From: Polynucleobacter sp. AP-Reno-20A-A9
GTDB taxonomy: Bacteria; Pseudomonadota; Gammaproteobacteria; Burkholderiales; Burkholderiaceae
Direction: 5' to 3'
DNA length: 64,000 bases
Assembly (NCBI RefSeq): GCF_018882085.1
Contig: NZ_JACVPB010000009.1
Coordinates: 1 to 64,000, forward strand
Shown: positions 1-8,239 of the stretch, one piece after another
Layout of the letters: each line of letters opens with the position of its first letter
How positions within the stretch are numbered: the first letter of the stretch is position 1
Position numbers and translations under genes: made by a program
Notes under the pieces: generated by a model
Told to the model about the DNA's origin: nothing
Database searches by the model: none
The model's input: only the letters and a program-made list of their open reading frames with translations

Positions 1-65
1 TTCCAGCGCTCCCACATTAAAGCCTTCTGGGTAGCTGTGTAATAGATTCGAGGTCGTTGTTTCAT
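1..65 (-). CDS. IS30-family transposase, N-terminal fragment at window edge
   Basis: The minus strand from position 65 reads MKQRPRIYYTATQKALMWER, which resembles the helix-turn-helix start of IS30-family transposases (RIYYT...Q..LMW.RW). A ribosome binding site (AAGGAGTG) lies just upstream of the ATG. The rest of the gene lies beyond the window, so it is impossible to say whether the element is intact. Family assignment is by recognition from about 21 residues. Confidence 0.72.
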   Translation of the reverse strand, partial: MKQRPRIYYTATQKALMWERW

Positions 66-121
66 GAGCAACACTCCTTGCGCTTACGCAGTTTGTAGTG
101 TGTTGCATCGACGGGTTGAAA
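1..121 (-). mobile_element. IS30-type insertion sequence, partial
   Basis: The transposase start at 65 is preceded on its own strand by about 55 bases ending in a segment at 99-121 (GTGTTGCATCGACGGGTTGA). This resembles terminal inverted repeats I associate with IS30-family elements. The outer boundary near 121 is an estimate, because the partner repeat and target duplication are outside the window. The HIT gene stop lies about 27 bases further in and is not disrupted. Confidence 0.55.
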
Positions 122-147
122 TCAAGGCCGAAAGCGGACAGCCACAC

Positions 148-588
148 CTAAGCAAGTGACGCAATCGAAGCCTTGATAGCAGCCGTCAATTCTTGAGCTT
201 TTTTTCTTCTAGCTTCTAATACGGCTTCTTTGGTTTCTTGAGTCCTATTGGACCAGGCTGATCCCGGAAAGAAAGCATCATCTGTAAATCTAGGGATCAC
301 ATGCCAATGAATATGCGGAACCATATTACCTAAGGCGGCAACATTTACCTTATCTGGGTGCATGACGTGGCGTATGGCTTCTTCAACAGCGAATACCAAA
401 GTCATTAAGTGATCTCGCTCTCCATGAGTCAAGTCAGACATCTCAGCCACATGACGATTCCAAATGACCCGACAGAATCCAGGCAGATCAGGATCGTTCA
501 CCAGAATGACCCGGCAGTCATCGCCGCGCCAAATGAGCTGCCCCTCTTCGGGCTTGAGTTCGTCTTTACAGAGTACGCAATTAGTCAT
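148..588 (-). CDS. HIT family protein (histidine triad nucleotide hydrolase/transferase)
   Basis: 146 residues, a usual length for a single-domain HIT protein. The triad is visible as HIHWHVI at about residues 92-98 (H-x-H-x-H). It binds a nucleotide phosphate and supplies the catalytic histidine. The N-terminus has a CxxC pair (NCVLCKDE) typical of HIT proteins with a zinc site. Family members are cytosolic and cleave nucleotide phosphoramidates or dinucleotides; the substrate here cannot be read from sequence. It lies downstream of aceA on the same strand, but a strong terminator separates them, so it probably has its own promoter or depends on read-through. Confidence 0.9.
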   Translation of the reverse strand: MTNCVLCKDELKPEEGQLIWRGDDCRVILVNDPDLPGFCRVIWNRHVAEMSDLTHGERDHLMTLVFAVEEAIRHVMHPDKVNVAALGNMVPHIHWHVIPRFTDDAFFPGSAWSNRTQETKEAVLEARRKKAQELTAAIKASIASLA

Positions 589-603
589 AGAAAGAATGTA
601 AAC

Positions 604-646
604 GAAAACGGCACCTAAGTCACCCTTGTGGGGTCATTTAGGTGCC
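604..646 (-). terminator. Intrinsic terminator after aceA
   Basis: On the minus strand a stem GGCACCTAA/TTAGGTGCC (638-646 with 610-618), extended by an inner CCC/GGG pairing, is followed by GTTTTCGTT. It lies 45 bases after the aceA stop and immediately upstream of the HIT gene. Confidence 0.85.
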
Positions 647-691
647 GCGGCAGTATGGTGCTACTGCTTACAACGTACTACTTAGGGATTC

Positions 692-1990
692 TTAATGGAA
701 CTGCTCTTCTTCAGTGGAACCAGTCAATGCTGTTACAGAAGACTTGCCACCTTGGATAACGGTAGTTACGTCATCGAAGTAACCAGTACCAACTTCTTGT
801 TGATGTGAGACGAATGTGTAACCACGGTCACGAGCAGCAAATTCTGGCTCTTGTACCTTTTCGATGTATGCAGTCATACCGCGCTGCATGTAGTCTTGCG
901 CCAAATCGAACATGTTGTACCACATAGAGTGGATACCGGCCAATGTGATGAACTGATACTTGTAACCCATTGCACCTAATTCACTTTGGAATTTAGCAAT
1001 AGTTGCATCATCTAAGTTCTTCTTCCAGTTGAAAGAAGGTGAGCAGTTGTAGGCCAACATCTTACCTGGGAACTTCGCACGAATTGCTTCAGCAAATTGA
1101 CGAGCAAAATCAAGATCAGGGGTACCAGTTTCACACCAAACCATGTCGGCGTAAGCAGCATATGCTAAACCACGTGAGATCGCTTGATCCAAGCCTTTAC
1201 GTGTTTTGTAGAAACCTTCTGGCGTGCGTTCGCCCGTCAAGAATGGCTTGTCATTCGCGTCATAATCAGAAGTCAACAAGTCAGCAGCTTCAGCATCAGT
1301 ACGGGCCAAGATGATAGTTGAAACACCCATCACATCAGCAGCCAAACGTGCAGAGATCAACTTCTGAACTGACTCAGCAGTAGGTAACAATACCTTACCG
1401 CCTAAGTGACCACACTTCTTAACGGAAGATAATTGATCTTCAAAGTGAACGCCAGCAGCGCCCTGCTTGATCAACGCTTTGCTTAATTCAAATGCATTCA
1501 ATACACCGCCGAAACCAGCTTCAGCATCAGCAACGATTGGAGCAAAATATTCAATATATCCAGCATCACCTTTGTTGATGCCTTTAGCTGTTTGAATTTC
1601 ATCAGCACGTTGGAATGAGTTATTAATACGCTCAACCATTTTAGGAACTGAATCTACTGGATACAAAGATTGATCTGGATACATGGCTGCATAAGAGTTA
1701 CCGTCAGCAGCAACTTGCCAGCCTGACAAGTAAATTGCTTGTACACCAGCTTTAACCTGCTGCATTGCTTGACCACCAGTCAAAGCACCTAAACAATTAA
1801 CGTAAGCTTCATTGTTTACTAATTCCCAAAGACGCTCAGCGCCATGCTTAGCTAAAGTGTGCTCAATTTTCAATGAGCCGCGAAGACGTACTACGTCCTC
1901 GGCTGTGTAGCCACGAGTAATACCTTTCCAGCGTGGATTAGTATCCCAGTCTTTTTGTAGTGCTGCGATTTCTGCTTTGCGATCTGCCAT
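692..1990 (-). CDS. aceA: Isocitrate lyase
   Basis: 432 residues, close to the usual length (about 430) of proteobacterial isocitrate lyase. It cleaves isocitrate to glyoxylate and succinate in the glyoxylate shunt, which permits growth on acetate and fatty acids. The active-site signature KKCGH is at residues 191-195, with C193 as the catalytic cysteine. SGWQVAAD (about 89-96) and the YNCSPSFNW motif are also present. A good ribosome binding site (GGGAGAAA) precedes the ATG. Malate synthase is not in the window. A palindromic operator candidate lies about 70 bases upstream. Confidence 0.98.
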   Translation of the reverse strand: MADRKAEIAALQKDWDTNPRWKGITRGYTAEDVVRLRGSLKIEHTLAKHGAERLWELVNNEAYVNCLGALTGGQAMQQVKAGVQAIYLSGWQVAADGNSYAAMYPDQSLYPVDSVPKMVERINNSFQRADEIQTAKGINKGDAGYIEYFAPIVADAEAGFGGVLNAFELSKALIKQGAAGVHFEDQLSSVKKCGHLGGKVLLPTAESVQKLISARLAADVMGVSTIILARTDAEAADLLTSDYDANDKPFLTGERTPEGFYKTRKGLDQAISRGLAYAAYADMVWCETGTPDLDFARQFAEAIRAKFPGKMLAYNCSPSFNWKKNLDDATIAKFQSELGAMGYKYQFITLAGIHSMWYNMFDLAQDYMQRGMTAYIEKVQEPEFAARDRGYTFVSHQQEVGTGYFDDVTTVIQGGKSSVTALTGSTEEEQFH

Positions 1991-2050
1991 GTTTTTCTCC
2001 CTAAGTTAAACAAGTACTTCAAAATTTGAGGACCTTTAAGACCCATTCAA

Positions 2051-2070
2051 GTCTTATGTCTTATATAAGA
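2051..2070. promoter_or_regulatory. Candidate operator upstream of aceA
   Basis: A perfect 12-base palindrome TCTTATATAAGA (2059-2070) is preceded by a second half-site (GTCTTATG, 2051-2058). It sits 69-80 bases upstream of the aceA start codon in an AT-rich gap of 260 bases (1991-2250). This is the position expected for a carbon-source regulator site. The regulator is unknown. Confidence 0.45.
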
Positions 2071-2250
2071 GTTTAGACAGTTCAAAAAAGCAATCAAGGG
2101 AAATTTATGATATTTTTAAAAATATTTAGTTATTTAAATTCAACAACTTATATTTATATTTTTACTATGTGGAATGATCATTCACTAGTTGGGATGAAAC
2201 GAATGGCTGCTTGTTGCACCGCATTTTACGCAGCGTAATGAGATTTCATA

Positions 2251-3117
2251 TTATGAAAAGTAAAGCTTCTGTGGATTGGCACACAGGATACGATTGCGCA
2301 TCGACTCGTCTGGCGCATATAAAGTGAGACTTTCAAGCATCTGCGCCACTGTTGGCATGACACCCCAATTGGCCACATGCGGCCAATCAGAACCCCAGAC
2401 GCAACGATCTGGCGCAGCATCAATTAATGCCTTTGCGTAGGGGACCACATCTTGGTAAGGGGGGCCTTGATCCGTTAATCGGTATGCGCCCGACACTTTG
2501 ACCCATGCCCTCTCTCGCACCAAATCAACAAGCGCTTTAAAACCAGGCGAATCCAGACCAACAGAAGTTTTTAAGTAGCCCATGTGATCAACCACAAGGG
2601 TGGACTTTAAGTTCTGCATGCGCGGCATTAATACTGGAAGATCATTTGCGTCTAATAAAAATTGAATATGCCAACCCCAATCTCTTGCTAGGGCATCACA
2701 CTCCTCAAGCCTCGAAATATCTAAGCCGCCTCCAGAGAACATAAGGTTCATGCGAATGCCAACTACACCAGCATCCTTCATCTTTTGATAATAAGAATCT
2801 ACTTGACCAAGCAATGGCACGGCAACCCCACGTAAGCGCTGCGGATGATGTCTTAACACCTTTAGCATTGGATCATTGTCTTGGCCATTCACACTGACTT
2901 GAATTAGGACGCCATAGGTCATCCCAACCTCATCAAGCATTCGAATGTATTGCTCCTCTGTTGCCTCAGGAGAAGTGTAAGAACGATCAGGCACAAAACT
3001 GGCAGCACTAATGACGTGTGCGTGCGTATCTACGGCGCCATTAGGTATCTTAAAAGGAAAAGGACCGCCCTGATGGTCGGGCGGTCCTGGGCAAAACGGA
3101 ATATCTTTTTTTGTCAC
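2251..3117 (-). CDS. Amidohydrolase 2 family protein (2-pyrone-4,6-dicarboxylate lactonase-like)
   Basis: 288 residues forming a metal-dependent TIM-barrel hydrolase. DTHAHV (about 30-35) gives the HxH metal ligands, VDHMG (about 176-180) another histidine, and WGSDWPH (about 241-247) the late catalytic aspartate. The N-terminal CPGPP...FKIPNGAVDTHAHV pattern resembles the LigI/2-pyrone-4,6-dicarboxylate hydrolase group, so a lactone or aromatic breakdown intermediate is a plausible substrate but is not proven. The gene starts 9 bases after the MFS transporter stop, so the two are probably one operon. A terminator-like hairpin overlaps codons 11-19. Confidence 0.85.
   Translation of the reverse strand: MTKKDIPFCPGPPDHQGGPFPFKIPNGAVDTHAHVISAASFVPDRSYTSPEATEEQYIRMLDEVGMTYGVLIQVSVNGQDNDPMLKVLRHHPQRLRGVAVPLLGQVDSYYQKMKDAGVVGIRMNLMFSGGGLDISRLEECDALARDWGWHIQFLLDANDLPVLMPRMQNLKSTLVVDHMGYLKTSVGLDSPGFKALVDLVRERAWVKVSGAYRLTDQGPPYQDVVPYAKALIDAAPDRCVWGSDWPHVANWGVMPTVAQMLESLTLYAPDESMRNRILCANPQKLYFS
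3045..3087 (-). terminator. Terminator-like hairpin inside the amidohydrolase start
   Basis: On the minus strand a perfect 9-bp stem GGACCGCCC/GGGCGGTCC (3079-3087 with 3062-3070, 8-base loop) is followed directly by TTTTCCTTTT. It has the form of an intrinsic terminator but lies about 30 bases inside the coding sequence. It may act as an attenuator after the upstream MFS gene, or may be harmless when the codons are translated. Confidence 0.5.
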
Positions 3118-3126
3118 AAAAAACCG

Positions 3127-4389
3127 TTAGTTAGCCTGCAATTCTCGTCCTTTGGTTTCAGGAAGAATCACAGCAGCTATAAAGAAAACACCATAAGCAA
3201 TCACCGCAAAGATCGCAATCGCCATGGCTAGTCCATACTGAGCCGAGAAGTAGCCGACCAAAGCAGGGAACAAAGCACCAATACCGCGGCCAAAGTTATA
3301 ACAAAAGCCCTGACCGGATCCACGCAAGCGAGTTGGGAAGAGCTCAGTCAAGAATGCGCCCATACCGGAGAAATAACCGCTGGCAAAAAATCCTAGAGGG
3401 AAGCCAAGCCACATCATCATCTCGTTCGTAATTTCTAACTGAGTGTATGCCAAGACTAAAACTATTGCGCCCAGCGAGAAAGTCATAAAGAGTTTGCGAC
3501 GGCCAAAGCGGTCAGCCATCCAAGCGCCAACTAGATAACCAACAAAGCTTCCAACAATCAGGAATGCCAAGTAACCGGTAGAGCCAACGACTGTTAATTT
3601 ACGCTCAGCCTTTAGGAAGGTAGGTACCCAAGTAGTAATTGCGTAATAACCACCTTGTGCACCCATAGTCAACAAAGAAGCCAAGATAGTAGTCTTCAGG
3701 ATACCCGGTTTGAAAATTTCAAAGATTGATGGTGAGTCACCAGCTGCCGCAACTTTTTCACGAGCAATCTTCGCAATCTCAGGCTCCTCTACATTACGAC
3801 GGATATAGAGCAGGAGTAATGCTGGGAAAAAGCCCACAACAAACATTGCGCGCCATGCCATATCAGCAGGAAGCAAGCTAAACATAATGGCCTGCAGGAG
3901 CACAGCAGCGCCCCAACCTACCGCCCACGCGGATTGCACACTACCTACAGCGCGACCACGATATTCAGCGCGAATCGTCTCACCCATCAATACCGCACCA
4001 GCAGCCCACTCACCACCGAAACCAAAGCCCAAGAGTGCTCGAGCAATCATGAGCTGATTAAAGTCTTGTGTGAATGCACAAATCAAACTGAAGCTAGAAA
4101 ACCAAAGAATCGTGAACTGAAGAGTGCGTACGCGACCGATACGATCGGCCAAATAACCTGCAAACCACCCACCAAATGCAGAAGCCAATAAAGTACCTGT
4201 AACTGCGAGACCAGCCATACCCCGATCGACCTGCCATACTGCAATAATGGTTCCGATCACCAAGGGGTAAATCATGAAGTCCATGCCGTCTAATGCCCAG
4301 CCCAAGAAGCAACCCCAAAAAGTTTTCTTTTCTTTGGGGTTCATGACCTTATAAAAACCAGTCAGACTGGTATCTGGTTGTTGACTCAC
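3127..4389 (-). CDS. MFS transporter (aromatic acid/sialate-type, 12 TM)
   Basis: 420 residues with a hydrophobic pattern fitting 12 membrane segments. The loop 2-3 motif GYLADRIGRVRTLQ (about 78-91) and its repeat WMADRFGRRKLFM in the second half are classic major facilitator signatures. The start (KEKKTFWGCFLGWALDGMDF) carries the D-G-MD pattern of the metabolite:H+ symporter and sialate-porter groups, which take up small organic acids. Because it is coupled to the amidohydrolase, I infer it imports that enzyme's substrate or a precursor. It is divergent from the 5-oxoprolinase genes. Confidence 0.88.
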   Translation of the reverse strand: MSQQPDTSLTGFYKVMNPKEKKTFWGCFLGWALDGMDFMIYPLVIGTIIAVWQVDRGMAGLAVTGTLLASAFGGWFAGYLADRIGRVRTLQFTILWFSSFSLICAFTQDFNQLMIARALLGFGFGGEWAAGAVLMGETIRAEYRGRAVGSVQSAWAVGWGAAVLLQAIMFSLLPADMAWRAMFVVGFFPALLLLYIRRNVEEPEIAKIAREKVAAAGDSPSIFEIFKPGILKTTILASLLTMGAQGGYYAITTWVPTFLKAERKLTVVGSTGYLAFLIVGSFVGYLVGAWMADRFGRRKLFMTFSLGAIVLVLAYTQLEITNEMMMWLGFPLGFFASGYFSGMGAFLTELFPTRLRGSGQGFCYNFGRGIGALFPALVGYFSAQYGLAMAIAIFAVIAYGVFFIAAVILPETKGRELQAN

Positions 4390-4496
4390 TTTGTCTCCTT
4401 TATTTTTTAGGCTTTAAATTAATGAATGAGTAATATCTTTATAACCCAATTATTCCTACTAAAGCACAAACTAGAGAAAACCCCTAACACTCCATC

Positions 4497-6239
4497 ATGA
4501 TGCATTGCACACTAATTGGCGACCACAGCATATTGATTGATTTCTCCAAATCATCAGATGTCTTACAAGATATTCATGAGCTAAGCAAGCTACTGTTGAC
4601 CAACAAACCCTTATGGGCGGCTGAAATCGTTCCCGGCCTAGATTCACTGGTCATTCAACTGCAATATACGCATGACAGTCCAAACCTAACGCGTCAACAA
4701 GCTTTTGCAGACCTAGAGAATATTCAGCGGCAGCTGGCAAAACAAAAGAAGCGCTCAACTTATCCGGCTAAGATTCACCGCATTCAAGTTTGTTATCACC
4801 CAGATGTCGCATTAGATCTGCACGCCATTGCTAAGGCCTGCCAATTATCTATTGAAGAGACGATTCATCTTCACAAGAAAAATCTTTATACAGCAGATAT
4901 TCTGGGCTTTATGCCTGGGTTTGCATACTTCAGTGGCCTTAACCCTAAATTGCGCCTACCTCGCCTACCCTCTCCTCGGCCAGCAGTGCCTAAAGGTAGT
5001 GTTGCGATTGCAGAATTACAAACTGCAATCTACCCTCGAACCACGCCAGGTGGATGGAATCTTATTGGTCGCTCGCCCAATCAAATGTTTGACATCCAAA
5101 ATCAACCGCCAGGATTATTTATGGCCGGAGATCAAATGCAGATTGAAGAAATTACTTTGGATGAGTTTTACAAACAGGATCAAAAGAACGCTCACCAAGA
5201 AATTATTCACGCATTAGATAAAACCAAAAACAAAGCATCTATTGAAGTATTGCAGTCTGGAACCTTTAGCACTATTCAAGATGAGCCAAGATCAGGCCTT
5301 TCTCATTGGGCGGTTGGCCCCGGCGGAGCCTGCGACTTATCATCACTTCATCTAGCAAATGCTTTAGTAAGCAACCCCTTAGAGATGGCTGCCATAGAGA
5401 TGACCTCCAGCGGTCCAAGCCTTCTCTTTCATCAAGCGACTTGTGTAGCCTGGGTTGGCGCACACTGTGACGGCATTGTTGATGGTCTACGCATTCCAGG
5501 CAATCGACCCGTATGGCTGGCTAAAGGTAGTGTGCTCAAATTCTCGCCACTGAATCCTGGGTTTCGAGCGCTATTAGCAATTGGAGGCGGACTGCAATTA
5601 CCTAAAATCTTGGGCCGCTCAGGCTCACACATCAGCGCTGATATTGGACCAAAACGCCTTGAAAAGGGGCAGATCTTATTACTCATCAATCCTCAATCAC
5701 CTTTGCAATCCCCTTTCTTAAAATCACTCTTTAAAGAAGATGCATTGCCATCTTTCGCAAAATGGCATATCAAGTCACCTTTCGCGCCCCTGGAAACAAT
5801 CACACCAATCTATTGTTTGGCAGGCCCTCACCTATCCTTTTTATCTATTAAAGAGCGAGAGTTATTTTGGTCAACCATTTGGACTGTGAGCAACCAAAGT
5901 AATCGCATGGGTCTACGCCTACAAGGTGAGTTCAAGGTCAAAAAGGATTTGCCCAATATTCCATCACAAGCAATTACGTTTGGAACTGTACAATTTCCGC
6001 CCTCACACGAACCTATTGTGATGCTTGCAGAGCACCAAACTACTGGCGGATACCCACGGTTAGCCGAAGTAATTCATTCCGATCTCATCAAATTGGCACA
6101 AGTCAAACCAGGCTCAAAAATACGATTAATTCCGATAGATATCGAAGAGGCAGACCGCTTCAATGCGGAAGCGTTAAAGTTACAAGAATCAACAATTAAC
6201 TCAATTCAAACAATTATTCAAACCAGTGGAAATTCGTAA
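4497..6239 (+). CDS. pxpBC: 5-oxoprolinase subunits B and C fused (PxpB-PxpC, KipI-KipA)
   Basis: 580 residues made of two domains that are separate proteins in E. coli and B. subtilis. Residues 1 to about 230 are the KipI/PxpB domain (GFMPGFAY at 137-144, PRTTPGGW at 180-187). Residues about 249-570 are the KipA/PxpC domain (SGTFSTIQDEPR, then GPGGACDLSSLHLANAL at 274-290, and QTTGGYP near the end). With PxpA it performs ATP-dependent opening of 5-oxoproline to glutamate. The linker (about 231-248) is polar and lysine-rich. The gene overlaps the pxpA start by one base (TAATG), showing tight coupling. The name pxpBC is descriptive; annotators may call it a biotin-dependent carboxyltransferase or allophanate hydrolase-like protein. 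Confidence 0.92.
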   Translation: MMHCTLIGDHSILIDFSKSSDVLQDIHELSKLLLTNKPLWAAEIVPGLDSLVIQLQYTHDSPNLTRQQAFADLENIQRQLAKQKKRSTYPAKIHRIQVCYHPDVALDLHAIAKACQLSIEETIHLHKKNLYTADILGFMPGFAYFSGLNPKLRLPRLPSPRPAVPKGSVAIAELQTAIYPRTTPGGWNLIGRSPNQMFDIQNQPPGLFMAGDQMQIEEITLDEFYKQDQKNAHQEIIHALDKTKNKASIEVLQSGTFSTIQDEPRSGLSHWAVGPGGACDLSSLHLANALVSNPLEMAAIEMTSSGPSLLFHQATCVAWVGAHCDGIVDGLRIPGNRPVWLAKGSVLKFSPLNPGFRALLAIGGGLQLPKILGRSGSHISADIGPKRLEKGQILLLINPQSPLQSPFLKSLFKEDALPSFAKWHIKSPFAPLETITPIYCLAGPHLSFLSIKERELFWSTIWTVSNQSNRMGLRLQGEFKVKKDLPNIPSQAITFGTVQFPPSHEPIVMLAEHQTTGGYPRLAEVIHSDLIKLAQVKPGSKIRLIPIDIEEADRFNAEALKLQESTINSIQTIIQTSGNS

Positions 6240-6958
6240 TGGATATTAATAGCGATATGGGCGAAGGTTTTGGCGCATGGGAAATGGGCAACGATGCATT
6301 ATTGCTTGACTACATTACATCGACCAATATTGCTTGTGGGTGGCACGCTGGCGATCCAGCACGGATGAAAAAGTTAGTTGAAATGGCAAGCAAAAAAGGG
6401 GTTCATATTGGCGCACATCCAGGCCTTCCAGATCTAGAGGGGTTTGGACGACGTGAGATGGCCATATCCGATCAGGATGCCTATAACTATGTTCTGTACC
6501 AAGCTGGCGCATTAAAAGCTTTTGTGAATGCAATTGGAAATAAGCTACATCATGTCAAACCGCATGGCGCTCTATATAACCAGGCAGCTAAAGACATCAA
6601 ACTCGCACGAGGTATTGCACAGGCTGTAAAAGATTTAGGGTCCGAAGTTATTTTGTATGGCCTTGCGGGAAGCTGCCTGATCGATGCCGCCAAAGAGCTA
6701 AATATTCCGGCATGGCAAGAGGTATTTGCGGATCGCAAATATACCAAAGAAGGCTTTCTGGTCCCGCGCTCTCAAACGGGTGCAGTAATTGAAGATGAAA
6801 CAGAAGCGCTTAATCAAGTTATTAGCATGTCAAAGAATGGTAAGGTCATCGCGATTGATGGCAGTGAAATCAAAATTCAGGCTGACACCTTATGCATTCA
6901 TGGCGATAATCCGCATGCGGTTGAATTTGCAAAAAGGATTAAAGCGGCTCTAGCTTAA
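6239..6958 (+). CDS. pxpA: 5-oxoprolinase subunit A (LamB/YcsF family)
   Basis: 239 residues, near the usual 245-255. The family signature DINSDMGEGFGAW is at residues 2-14 and NIACGWHAGDP near 31-41. VKPHGALYN (about 102-110) and the late DTLCIHGDNP are also conserved. PxpA works with PxpB and PxpC to hydrolyse 5-oxoproline, a by-product of glutamine cyclisation and of the gamma-glutamyl cycle. The ATG overlaps the pxpBC stop codon by one base. It ends convergently with the MFS gene, overlapping its end by 4 bases. Confidence 0.95.
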   Translation: MDINSDMGEGFGAWEMGNDALLLDYITSTNIACGWHAGDPARMKKLVEMASKKGVHIGAHPGLPDLEGFGRREMAISDQDAYNYVLYQAGALKAFVNAIGNKLHHVKPHGALYNQAAKDIKLARGIAQAVKDLGSEVILYGLAGSCLIDAAKELNIPAWQEVFADRKYTKEGFLVPRSQTGAVIEDETEALNQVISMSKNGKVIAIDGSEIKIQADTLCIHGDNPHAVEFAKRIKAALA

Positions 6959-8187
6959 GCTGCTTGCCGACTCTTTGAGGTTACCTTAAAGACAGTTGGA
7001 ATAATCATGAGCTGGAACACGACAATCCCAAGAAATAGCGCCTTTGGCAATCCAGCATCCATAAAGAAGCCAAAAATAAATGGGCCAACTGCGGCACCCA
7101 AATCAATTCCTGAATAAACGATTCCATATACACGTCCAGCTACGCCTTGAGGTGTTGCCTTTTTCACCAATAGATCTCGCGAAGGTGCCACCACTCCATA
7201 TCCGAACCCCAGCGCAAAGAAGATGATAGGAATGAGATCAATTGAAATGAATCCTGTGGATAACAGCAAGCACATTACTACCGTGATAGAGAGGCAGATG
7301 GAGACAATTCTTTCTGGTGCCTGCAACTTCGCCGCCAAGTAGCCCCCAAATAAAACTCCTCCAGCACTCCCCAATGCCAAAAGCGTAATGTAGTAACTAC
7401 CTACATTTAAAGGAACTTCATAAATACTAAAGAGTGCACTTGGCGCAAAAGATTGTAAGCTCGAGGTGGAGGCCATACTGAAGAAAAAGAAGACCCAACA
7501 TAACCAAACTGCTGGCAACCTCAAGAATGCGAATGGACTCTCCTGAGCAATGCCAGGATTAGCAGCCTGAGTACTTGCATGCGTATTCTCATGACGCTCT
7601 TTAACATTGTCTAAAAGATAATTTTTATTGACCCAAAGAATCGCTAAGACACAAACCTCCAGTAGTGCTGCAGATAAGAATGCAATGCGCCAATCGGCCA
7701 ATTGAGCAATCGCCACCATGAAGGCTGGCGCAGCTGCCCACCCCAAGTACCCTGTGACACCATGCATTGAATAGGCATATGGAAGATTGGGTGGTGACAC
7801 CTTGTGATTGATGAGTGTGTAGTCAACGGGATGAAAAATACCGTTACCGCATCCAGCAATGACCGCCCCCAATAAGAGCATGGCATAACCATTACTTTGG
7901 GAATACACCAGCGCTGCAATGACAAGCAAGCTTATGCCGCCAAATAAAACTGGCCGAGCTCCAATACGGTCTACTAAAAAACCAGATGTAGCCTGAGCTA
8001 CACAAGACACAACAAAGAAGACCGACATGAGTAAACCGAGTTCGGCATAACTCAATGCAAAAGCATCCTTCAACCATGGGAACATGGGAGGAAGCACTAA
8101 ATGAAAGAAATGGGAGCTGCCGTGAGCTAGGCTAATGAGACCAATAACCCGGACATCACTGGCACGCCTACTAAGCGCAACAGTCAT
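6955..8187 (-). CDS. MFS transporter
   Basis: 410 residues with about 12 hydrophobic segments. The loop 2-3 motif is visible as GFLVDRIGARPVLF (about 69-82). The histidine-rich first segment (ISLAHGSSHFFHLVLPPMFP) resembles MFS carriers in the fosmidomycin-resistance/cyanate-like groups. Substrate is unknown. It converges on pxpA, so a link to 5-oxoproline metabolism is only positional. A hydrophilic central loop near residues 195-215 separates the two six-helix halves. Confidence 0.85.
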   Translation of the reverse strand: MTVALSRRASDVRVIGLISLAHGSSHFFHLVLPPMFPWLKDAFALSYAELGLLMSVFFVVSCVAQATSGFLVDRIGARPVLFGGISLLVIAALVYSQSNGYAMLLLGAVIAGCGNGIFHPVDYTLINHKVSPPNLPYAYSMHGVTGYLGWAAAPAFMVAIAQLADWRIAFLSAALLEVCVLAILWVNKNYLLDNVKERHENTHASTQAANPGIAQESPFAFLRLPAVWLCWVFFFFSMASTSSLQSFAPSALFSIYEVPLNVGSYYITLLALGSAGGVLFGGYLAAKLQAPERIVSICLSITVVMCLLLSTGFISIDLIPIIFFALGFGYGVVAPSRDLLVKKATPQGVAGRVYGIVYSGIDLGAAVGPFIFGFFMDAGLPKALFLGIVVFQLMIIPTVFKVTSKSRQAA

Positions 8188-8239
8188 GTACCGAGTTTAC
8201 TGGCGCAGGAATATTCCTGCTGAACTATATTTTGACTAC

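Noticed and set aside
2101-2130. Palindrome ATATTTTTAAAAATAT between aceA and the amidohydrolase gene
   Set aside because: Perfect at 2110-2125, but in such an AT-rich stretch this is likely to arise by chance. No function is claimed.
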